Assembly: GCA_050699035.1 (NCBI GenBank)
Contig: JBOHDE010000071.1
Location: 1-17,155 of the forward strand
Length of the DNA stretch: 17,155 nucleotides
Reading direction: 5' to 3'
Source: WHTB01 sp050699035
GTDB taxonomy: Bacteria; Actinomycetota; Actinomycetes; Propionibacteriales; Nocardioidaceae
This document shows positions 8,073 through 14,087 of this stretch, piece after piece. Position 1 is the first letter of the stretch, and each line of letters starts with the position of its first letter. A model generated the notes under the pieces. That model was given only the letters and a program-made list of their open reading frames with translations, searched no databases and was not told the origin of the DNA. The position numbers were made by a program, and so were the translations under genes.

Positions 8073-9001
8073 GGGCGGTCCTGCCGACGGTGGTTGCCGA
8101 CCCGGCGACCTTGCACGGCGTCGTGGGTGGCCTGCAGCGCGGCCTGCGTCTCGTCGTACGTACGCTGCGCGACGCCGACGAAGATGCAGTCGACGACGGT
8201 GAGCTGGGCCAGCCGGCTGGCGGTCGCGCCGGAGCGGAACGTCGTCTCGCGGGCCGCGGTCGTGAGCACGTGGTCGGCGAGGGTGGCCAGCGGCGAGCGC
8301 GGGAAGTTGGTGAGCGCCACGGTGGTCGCGCCGTGCTCCCGGGCGTGCGCGATCGCGTCGATGGTGTCCTGCGTCGCGCCGCTGTGCGAGATGCCGACGG
8401 CCACGTCCTCGGCGCCGAGCAGCGCGGCACTGGTCAGCGCGATGTGCGGGTCGGCCCAGGCGAACGTGACCTGGCCGATCCGGTGCAGCTTCTGCTGGAA
8501 GTCCAGCGCCACGAACGCGCTCGCGCCGACTCCGTAGATGTCGATGCGGCGGGCCGCCACCAGGGCGTCGATGACGCGGTGCAGCGCCTGGACGTCGAGC
8601 TGCTCGGCGGTCTCCTCGACGGCCCGCGCGTCGGCGAACGCGATCTTCTCGACCACCTGGTCGAGGTCGTCGCCGGGTCCGATGTCACTGCTCACGCTGC
8701 GCGCGGCCGCGGACCCGCCCTGCGCCCGGCCGAGCTCGGTGGCGAGGGTGAGCCGCAGCGCCGGGTAGCCGGTGAACCCGACCGCCCGGCAGAACCGGAT
8801 CACCGTGGTCTCCGATGTGCCGCAGGCGGTGGCGAGCTCGCTGATGGTCGAGGCGGCGACCGACTTCGGGTCGTCGAGGACGCGCTGCGCGACCCGCTGC
8901 TCGGCCGGCGCGAGGGACGGCATCAGCGCGCGCAGCCGCACCGTGGTCGGTACCGCGTCACGCTCCGGGTCGGCTGCGCGGCCCTTGCTGCCTCTCGCCA
9001 T
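8069..9001 (-). CDS. murR: RpiR-family (HTH + SIS) transcriptional regulator, MurR-like
   Basis: A 310-residue regulator. The N-terminal RpiR-type helix-turn-helix is at about 51-80 (STISELATACGTSETTVIRF, then CRAVGFTGYP). A C-terminal SIS sugar-phosphate-sensing domain at about 138-270 contains IYGVGASAFVALDFQQKLHR (155-174) and ISHSGATQDTI (204-214). In E. coli, MurR represses murQP and is released by MurNAc-6-P; the same ligand is likely here because the gene is first in the murQ operon. It is divergent from the kinase, with 86 bp between the starts. A candidate operator overlaps its own -10. The ATG appears leaderless: it lies seven bases after the -10 and has no Shine-Dalgarno. RpiR membership is certain; the MurR name rests on context. 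Confidence 0.88.
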   Translation of the reverse strand: MARGSKGRAADPERDAVPTTVRLRALMPSLAPAEQRVAQRVLDDPKSVAASTISELATACGTSETTVIRFCRAVGFTGYPALRLTLATELGRAQGGSAAARSVSSDIGPGDDLDQVVEKIAFADARAVEETAEQLDVQALHRVIDALVAARRIDIYGVGASAFVALDFQQKLHRIGQVTFAWADPHIALTSAALLGAEDVAVGISHSGATQDTIDAIAHAREHGATTVALTNFPRSPLATLADHVLTTAARETTFRSGATASRLAQLTVVDCIFVGVAQRTYDETQAALQATHDAVQGRRVGNHRRQDRP

Positions 9002-9037
9002 GTAGGAAAGTTACCGACGTCAATGCCGAGCGGTCAA
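9002..9037 (-). promoter_or_regulatory. murR operon promoter with overlapping candidate operator
   Basis: On the minus strand, -35 TTGACC (plus coordinates 9032-9037) and -10 TAACTT (9008-9013) are separated by 18 bp. The -10 ends 6 nt before ATG 9001, so the transcript is probably leaderless. The 13-bp box GTAGGAAAGTTAC (plus strand, 9002-9014) covers the -10 and the start region. A closely similar box lies in front of nagZ, so it is proposed as a MurR operator. A second CATTGAC copy 14 bp away (plus coordinates 9019-9025) is unexplained. Confidence 0.6.
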
Positions 9038-9074
9038 TGACCTTCAGCGGAGTGGCCTGTGCTGGCGACTCGGC

Positions 9075-9087
9075 TAGCGTCACCCGA
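9075..9087 (+). promoter_or_regulatory. -10 element of the kinase gene, leaderless arrangement
   Basis: TAGCGT (9075-9080) fits the actinobacterial TANNNT -10 and is followed by 7 nt and then GTG 9088. No ribosome binding site precedes that GTG. No good -35 is visible. This spacing supports GTG 9088 over the upstream in-frame ATG 9037, whose extra 17 residues do not resemble the kinase family. Confidence 0.5.
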
Positions 9088-9966
9088 GTGACGTTCGTGA
9101 TCGGTGTCGATGCGGGAGCGACGACGACCCGCTGCATCCTCGGCGACGAGACCGGCCGGTCCATCGGGACGGGGCGGGCAGCCGGCATCAACCAGAACTC
9201 CAGCGGTGGGGATCCCGTCGCCCAGCTGCGGGTCGCGATCGAGGGGGCGCTCGGGGACCGCGACTCCAGTGCCGTCGGCGGCGGGGTGCTCGCCATCGCC
9301 GGGGCCGGGTCGGCCGGGCTGGTGCGGGCGCAGCGGCAGGCCGACGAGGTGTGGCTCGCGCTCGGGCTCGGCGGGCGGCCGACGGTCGTCCCCGACGTCG
9401 TCGCGACGTTCGCGTCGGGTGCCGGCGAGTCGGCCGGCAGCGTACTCGTGGCCGGCACCGGCGCGATCGCGGCCGTGGTCGAGGACGACCAGGTCACGCG
9501 CCGTGCGGACGGGTACGGCTGGCTGGTCGGCGACATCGGGTCGGCGGTCTGGCTGGCGCGGGAGGGGCTGACGGCGGCACTCGCCGCGCTGGACGGCCGG
9601 GCGGCACCGACCGACCTGACTCGGCCACTGCTCGCCGCGCTGGGCGCCACGACGGCCCAGGACGTGGTGGCGGCGGTGTACTCGAGCGAGCCCGCCGCAC
9701 TCGGTCGGCTGGCGCCGGTGGTCACCGGGGCCACGGGCGACGCGACCGCGGCCGGCATCGTGCGCCGAGGCGTGGCCGGCCTACTCGCGTCGTTCGACGC
9801 CGTGGCGGCGCCGGCGGGGCCGACGGTGCTCGGTGGGGCGTTGCTGACGACCGACGGCCCGGTGCGGTCCGGTGTGCAGCACGGCCTCGCCGAGCGGGAC
9901 GTGCGCGACGTGCGCACGGCCGTCGACGCCGCCACCGGTGCCGTCCGCCTCGCCCTCCGCCCCTGA
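9088..9966 (+). CDS. BadF/BadG-type amino-sugar kinase (GlcNAc or MurNAc kinase, NagK/MurK-like)
   Basis: A 292-residue ASKHA-fold kinase. Visible motifs are phosphate-1 VIGVDAGATTTR at the N-terminus, VPDVVATFASGAG in the middle, phosphate-2 LVAGTGAIAAVV, then GYGWLVGDIGSAVWLAREGL, and the adenosine motif VLGGALL near the C-terminus. The family phosphorylates GlcNAc, glucosamine or MurNAc with ATP. With ABC import in place of a PTS, sugars arrive unphosphorylated, so a kinase is required before MurQ can act. This is the only kinase in the window and may serve both MurNAc and GlcNAc. It is divergent from murR and probably shares its control region. The start was chosen for the leaderless -10 and for the family motif beginning immediately after it. 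Confidence 0.85.
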   Translation: MTFVIGVDAGATTTRCILGDETGRSIGTGRAAGINQNSSGGDPVAQLRVAIEGALGDRDSSAVGGGVLAIAGAGSAGLVRAQRQADEVWLALGLGGRPTVVPDVVATFASGAGESAGSVLVAGTGAIAAVVEDDQVTRRADGYGWLVGDIGSAVWLAREGLTAALAALDGRAAPTDLTRPLLAALGATTAQDVVAAVYSSEPAALGRLAPVVTGATGDATAAGIVRRGVAGLLASFDAVAAPAGPTVLGGALLTTDGPVRSGVQHGLAERDVRDVRTAVDAATGAVRLALRP

Positions 9967-9976
9967 CGATCTGTCT

Positions 9977-10099
9977 TCCTCCCGCCGAGGTTGCGCGTAT
10001 GTCCCAGATCCTCCCGCCGAGGTTGCGCGTATGTCCCAGATCCTCCCGCCGAGGTTGCGCGTATGTCCCAGATCCTCCCGCCGAGGTTGCGCGTATGTC
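9977..10099 (+). repeat. Tandem 32-bp repeat array, 3 full units plus a partial fourth
   Basis: Identical 32-bp units start at 9977, 10009 and 10041; the fourth (10073) matches for 27 bp before diverging at 10100. Each unit contains the half-site GCCGAGGTTGCGCGTATGTC (at 9984, 10016, 10048 and 10080). Units abut directly with no unique spacers, so this is not a CRISPR. The array begins 10 bp after the kinase stop. It lies between two convergent genes. Confidence 0.95.
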
Positions 10100-10131
10100 G
10101 CGAAGACGCCGGACATACGCGCAACCTCGGC
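10080..10131. terminator. Perfect 20-bp hairpin at convergent junction, likely bidirectional terminator
   Basis: The fourth half-site (10080-10099) is followed by a 12-nt loop and its exact reverse complement (10112-10131). The stem is very stable. It separates the kinase (+) from the serine hydrolase (-), whose TAA is at 10140-10142. No clear U-tract follows on either side, so termination is inferred from stem strength and position. The inverted arm could pair with any of the four upstream copies in RNA. Confidence 0.7.
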
Positions 10132-10139
10132 GCGAAGGG

Positions 10140-11867
10140 TTAGTTCTTCGACAGCTCCCATCCGTCGGCGCTGAACTGCGCGTCGGGCACCCGATGCCCA
10201 TCGACCCGGACGCCGTCGACGTAAACGCCACGGCCCTGGTAGAGGGTGTCGTTGGCGTAGCGCCAGCGCAGCAGCAGGTCGGCGCCGGCCGGCACCTCAG
10301 CCTCGGCCTCATGCCAGCGGCGTCCGCCGAAGCCCGACACCTGCCCGTCGGTCTGGACGGTTTCTCCCTTGCTCTGCAGCGAGAACGGCACCGGCGACCA
10401 CGATGCACCGTCGTCGGCTGACGCTTCGAGGTGCAGGATGTCCGAGTTGGCCTCGGTGTCGTACCAGAGGTCGAACTCCACCTCCCCCGAGCCGGCCGTC
10501 ACCGGCAGCGTCAACGACGTCGTCCGGGCGTCGCCGACTCCGGAGAACCACGCATGACTACCGTTGGCCGGCTGCACCGCCACCGCTCGGGCCAGATCAC
10601 GTGCGACGGCCCGTCGCGACGGGTTGTTGCTGCCCCAGTTGCGTGACGGGTGTACGCGGTTGGTCAGCAAGATGACGAACGAGTGCGACATCGGGTCGAC
10701 CACCATCGAGGTGCCAGTGAATCCCGTGTGCCCGAAAGTCACCGGCGACGACAGGCCGTCCATGTACCACATCTGGTCGAGCTCGAACCCGAGCCCGTGC
10801 GAGTCGCCCGGGAACTCGGTGTTCTCGTTGTGAAGGATCGCCCGGACCGTGTCGGGCTCGAGGATCCGGGCCTTCCCGTACCCACCGCCGTTCAGCAGCG
10901 TCTGCGCCAGGATCGCCATGTCGTGCGCCGTCGAGAACAGGCCGGCATGTCCGGCGACGCCGCCGAGCGACCAGGCGTTCTCGTCGTGCACCTCGCCGCG
11001 GATCATCGGCCGACCCGCCCACGGCTGCTCCTCCGTCGCCGCGACCCGGTCCCACAGCGCGGCCGGCGGGTTGAACATCGTGTCGTGCATGCCGAGCGGC
11101 TCGGTGACGCGGTCCGCGATCACGTCGTCGATGGTGTCCCCGGTGACCTCCTCGACCACCAGGCCCAGCGTGATCAGGCTGAGGTCGGAGTAGAGGTACG
11201 TCTCGCCGGGAGCCGCCCGCGGTACGACGGTGAGCACGGCGGCCAGCCGCTCCTCGACCGTGTCGTACCGGCTGTACAGGGGGATCCAGGCTGGCAGGCC
11301 GGCCGTGTGCGTCAGCAGGTGCCGGATCGTCACGTCCTCCTTGCCGTTCTGCGCGAAGTCGGGCAGGTACGTCATGACCGGCTCGTCGAGCTCGACCAGG
11401 CCGGCCTCGACCTGCTGCATCACCGCGATCGTCGTGAACGTCTTGGTGACCGAGGCCAGGTCGTAGATCGTGTCGAGCTCGGCCGGCACCTGCTCGTCGG
11501 CCGGCAGCTCGGCCTCGTCGTTGCCGTACCGCACCGCCTTGCCCGCGGCGTCGTGCACCGGAACCACGCCGTGGCGGGCGGCCAGCACGACGCCGCCGGC
11601 GTACATCGGGTTCGTGGGTGACGGCTCGAGGAAGGAGCGAAGGTCCTCCGACATCGTCACCAACGGCTCCTCGAGCAGGTGCGCCTGCTGGGCCGAGCCG
11701 TAGCGCAGCGTCTGATGCGGCGAAGAGAAGTCGATCTCGTCCGCGGAGACGTCGACCGGCGCGGCCGAAGGCGTGGCCTGGTCGGTCACCGGCTCCATCG
11801 CTGCCGCCCCCTGCGCTGAGCCCACCAGCAGGGCGACGGCGGCCGCGGCCATCCCGTACCTGCGCAT
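10140..11867 (-). CDS. Secreted serine hydrolase, beta-lactamase/AmiE-like (class C fold), with C-terminal beta domain
   Basis: A 575-residue exported protein: signal peptide about 1-23 (MRRYGMAAAAVALLVGSAQG), then a class C beta-lactamase/D-alanyl-peptidase-like domain at about 70-432. Its catalytic motifs are SVTK (Ser139, Lys142), YSD (226-228, the YxN position) and HTG (380-382). Residues about 440-575 form a separate beta-rich region (FDLWYDTEANSDILHLEASA and LLLRWRYANDTLYQGRGVYV) like the accessory domains of secreted hydrolases. In the B. subtilis ybb cluster, the corresponding enzyme AmiE removes peptides from MurNAc, and the neighbours support that role. The start is ATG 11867, five bases after the namZ stop. 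In-frame sequence upstream lies inside namZ. A true beta-lactamase or esterase function is the alternative. Confidence 0.85.
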   Translation of the reverse strand: MRRYGMAAAAVALLVGSAQGAAAMEPVTDQATPSAAPVDVSADEIDFSSPHQTLRYGSAQQAHLLEEPLVTMSEDLRSFLEPSPTNPMYAGGVVLAARHGVVPVHDAAGKAVRYGNDEAELPADEQVPAELDTIYDLASVTKTFTTIAVMQQVEAGLVELDEPVMTYLPDFAQNGKEDVTIRHLLTHTAGLPAWIPLYSRYDTVEERLAAVLTVVPRAAPGETYLYSDLSLITLGLVVEEVTGDTIDDVIADRVTEPLGMHDTMFNPPAALWDRVAATEEQPWAGRPMIRGEVHDENAWSLGGVAGHAGLFSTAHDMAILAQTLLNGGGYGKARILEPDTVRAILHNENTEFPGDSHGLGFELDQMWYMDGLSSPVTFGHTGFTGTSMVVDPMSHSFVILLTNRVHPSRNWGSNNPSRRAVARDLARAVAVQPANGSHAWFSGVGDARTTSLTLPVTAGSGEVEFDLWYDTEANSDILHLEASADDGASWSPVPFSLQSKGETVQTDGQVSGFGGRRWHEAEAEVPAGADLLLRWRYANDTLYQGRGVYVDGVRVDGHRVPDAQFSADGWELSKN

Positions 11868-11872
11868 CGCAC

Positions 11873-13171
11873 TCACCCGTCCTCGTTCCGGCGGCCGCTG
11901 TACAGCAGGTACTGACGACGGGTGGCCCGGAAGTCGCCGAGCTCGTCCTGCCAGCCGGCGACCACGTCGTCGACGTTGGCACCGCCGTCGATCGCGGTGC
12001 GCACCCATTCGGAGCCGGACAGCCGGTCGATCCAGAACGGCGGCGACTGCTCCCGCCACGTGAAGTCGGGGAACAGCTGCTTCGCCGCGATGATCATCGC
12101 CAGCGCCGTGCGGATCGCGTCGTACTCCTCCCGGTCGGTCACATGCAGCTGCACGCCGCCGCAGGTCTTGCCGACGTGCTTCGACCCGGTCGGCACGAAG
12201 TACGCCTCGCGGAACTCCACCCCGGCGAGACCCTGGTCCTGCAGGGCGTCGGCCCACGGGAAGTCGATGTACGGCGCCCCGATCAGCTCGAACGGCCGGG
12301 TCGTCCCCCGACCCTCGGACAGGTTGGTCGCCTCGAACAGGCAGGTGCCCGGATAGACGACGGCGGTGTCCACCCGCGGCATGTTCGGCGACGGCATCAC
12401 CCACGGCTGACCGGTGTCCTCGTAGAAGGTGTCACGGTGCCAACCGGTCAGCTCCGACACGGCGAGCTCGACCGGGCCGTTGGCGTTCGCGTCGACCGGG
12501 AGGAACTCCCCGTTGAACAGCCCCGCGAGCTCGCCAACCGTCATGCCGTGCTGCTGGGAGATCGGCTTACGGCCCACGAACGTCGCCTGCTCGGGATGCA
12601 GCACCGGGCCGTACGCGGTCAGGCCGGTGATCGGGTTGGGCCGGTCGAGGACGACGAACCGCACGCCGGCCAGCGACGCCGCAACCATGCAGTCGTACAT
12701 CGTCCAGATGAACGTGTAGAACCGGGCGCCGACGTCCTGGATGTCGAACATCACCGTCTCGACGTCGGCGGCGCGGAAGAAGTCGGCGATCTGCGCCGGC
12801 GACTTCTGGTAGGTGTCGTAGACGGGGACACCGGTCCGCGGGTCCTCGTAGTCGCCCTCGGACCCGCCGGCCTGGGCACTGCCGCGGAACCCGTGCTCCG
12901 GGCCAAACGCCGCGACCAGGTCGACCTGTCCGGAGTCCACGATCAGGTCGATGTCGTGCCGCAGGTCCGGGATGATGCCGGTGGGGTTCGAGATCAGGCC
13001 GACCCGCTGGCCACCGACCAGCCGGTAGCCGTCGCGGGCCAGGTTCTCAATGCCGCTAAGAACGCCGCGCCCGCCGCTGGCCGCGGACGCCCGTGGGACC
13101 GTGAGCCCGGTCGACAGCGCGGCGCTGCCGGTGACGGTCGCCGCGGCCTTCAGGAAGTTGCGCCGGTCCAT
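11873..13171 (-). CDS. namZ: Exo-beta-N-acetylmuramidase NamZ (DUF1343), Tat-exported
   Basis: A 432-residue protein. The N-terminus has a twin-arginine signal, DRRNFLKAA, followed by a hydrophobic stretch ending at about ASA (28-30). The DUF1343 core shows VGLISNPTGI (57-66), AAFGPEHGFRG (87-97), MFDIQDVGARFYTFIWTMYD (141-160), VVLDRPNPITG (173-183) and GMTVGELAGLFN (209-220). As I recall it, the proposed catalytic Glu of characterised NamZ lies in the PEHG motif, here Glu92. NamZ (B. subtilis YbbC, GH171) releases MurNAc from the non-reducing end of peptidoglycan fragments. A GAGGAG ribosome site (13177-13182) precedes the ATG by 5 nt. It sits between the EEP-family gene (20 bp) and the serine hydrolase (5 bp) in one operon. 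Confidence 0.93.
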   Translation of the reverse strand: MDRRNFLKAAATVTGSAALSTGLTVPRASAASGGRGVLSGIENLARDGYRLVGGQRVGLISNPTGIIPDLRHDIDLIVDSGQVDLVAAFGPEHGFRGSAQAGGSEGDYEDPRTGVPVYDTYQKSPAQIADFFRAADVETVMFDIQDVGARFYTFIWTMYDCMVAASLAGVRFVVLDRPNPITGLTAYGPVLHPEQATFVGRKPISQQHGMTVGELAGLFNGEFLPVDANANGPVELAVSELTGWHRDTFYEDTGQPWVMPSPNMPRVDTAVVYPGTCLFEATNLSEGRGTTRPFELIGAPYIDFPWADALQDQGLAGVEFREAYFVPTGSKHVGKTCGGVQLHVTDREEYDAIRTALAMIIAAKQLFPDFTWREQSPPFWIDRLSGSEWVRTAIDGGANVDDVVAGWQDELGDFRATRRQYLLYSGRRNEDG

Positions 13172-13176
13172 GGGAT

Positions 13177-13182
13177 CTCCTC
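13177..13182 (-). promoter_or_regulatory. Ribosome binding site of namZ
   Basis: On the minus strand GAGGAG lies 5 nt before the ATG at 13171. It fixes that start and shows that namZ is translated independently of the upstream gene, unlike the coupled murR-murQ chain. Confidence 0.75.
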
Positions 13183-13191
13183 GTGGTGTGT

Positions 13192-14076
13192 TCAGTGTCC
13201 GCGTGGTACGGCGAGGTCGGCGACGACCGGACGATGGTCGGACGCCGCGGTGTCGACGACACGGGCATGGCGGGTGCGAATCTCGGGTGAGACGGTCACG
13301 TAGTCGATGCGCTTGGTGGGTCCGACCGCTGGGTACGTCAGCCCGTCGCCCGACCCGGCAACGGCGAAGCTGTCGGTCAGCGAGTCCCAGAGCGGCGCCA
13401 GCTCGGCGGCGTCCGGCGGTGCGTTGAGGTCCCCCACCAGCACCTGGCGGGCGCCCTCGGGGTCGTCGTCGAGGATCGCGAGCATGTCGTCGACCTGCAT
13501 CGCGCGCACGGTCGGGTCGGCCCGGAAGTCCAGATGCGTCGCGTACACGTGCACCGGGATGTTCCCCTTCTGCACCACGACCTCGGGGAAGCCCGGCGCC
13601 GGCTCAGGGACCGGGTCGGGCCCCTGCGTCGACAGCCGGGTGATGTCGTGGTTCTCGGTGTGCAGGATCCGCAGGTCGGTGAGCACCGCCAGGCCGTACT
13701 CACGGCGCGACTGCCCGGCCTGCGGCGGGTCGAGGCTGTAGATCGGCGCGAAGAAGACCCGCATGTCCATCGCCTCGGCCAGGTCGCGCGCCTGGTCACG
13801 CCACTCGCTGCGGGCGGCCCAGTGCACGTCGACCTCCTGCAGGCCGATCACGTCCGCGTCCATCACCTCGAGGGTGCGGGCGGTGCGGGCCAGGTCGAGC
13901 CGACCGTCGGAGCCGATGCCGGTGTGGATGTTGTAGCTGACGACCCGAAGCGGGACGGCGTGATCGGCCGGACCGAGCTCGCCGCCGGCCGCCCCAGTAG
14001 TGCCGACCGCCGTGCCTACCGCCGTGGCGAGCGCGGTCAGCAGCGCCAGCGCCCCGAGTCGTACCCGAGATCGCAT
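13192..14076 (-). CDS. Secreted endonuclease/exonuclease/phosphatase-family protein
   Basis: A 294-residue exported protein with an N-terminal signal peptide (about 1-30). The EEP (DNase I-like) fold has all catalytic motifs: VVSYNIHTG (Asn49), GLQEVD (Glu81), YATHLDF (His181), VGDLNAP (Asp216, Asn218), RIDYV (Asp258) and SDHRPV (Asp280, His281). The family hydrolyses phosphodiesters in nucleic acids, sphingomyelin or inositol phosphates; which applies here is unknown. It lies 11 bp after nagZ and 20 bp before namZ, so it is co-expressed with peptidoglycan hydrolases. The B. subtilis ybb cluster, as I recall it, has no counterpart. Possible jobs are attack on wall-linked phosphodiester polymers or on nucleic acid released from lysed cells (inference). 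Confidence 0.88.
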   Translation of the reverse strand: MRSRVRLGALALLTALATAVGTAVGTTGAAGGELGPADHAVPLRVVSYNIHTGIGSDGRLDLARTARTLEVMDADVIGLQEVDVHWAARSEWRDQARDLAEAMDMRVFFAPIYSLDPPQAGQSRREYGLAVLTDLRILHTENHDITRLSTQGPDPVPEPAPGFPEVVVQKGNIPVHVYATHLDFRADPTVRAMQVDDMLAILDDDPEGARQVLVGDLNAPPDAAELAPLWDSLTDSFAVAGSGDGLTYPAVGPTKRIDYVTVSPEIRTRHARVVDTAASDHRPVVADLAVPRGH

Positions 14077-14087
14077 GGCCCGGCCCC

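Noticed and set aside
9977..10099. Possible CRISPR array
   Set aside because: Units of 32 bp are joined head to tail with no unique spacers and no cas genes; it is a tandem repeat.
8958..10124. Long minus-strand open frame opposite the kinase, extending into the repeat array
   Set aside because: Its N-terminal part is translated tandem repeat and the rest is the complement of the kinase; no conserved domain.
10140..11867. Antibiotic-resistance beta-lactamase
   Set aside because: SxxK, YxN-like and HTG motifs are shared by many serine hydrolases; operon context with NamZ and NagZ fits a peptidoglycan-processing enzyme better.
11868..12404. N-terminal extension of the serine hydrolase to an upstream start
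   Set aside because: The extra 179 residues overlap namZ in another frame, and a clean signal peptide starts at 11867.
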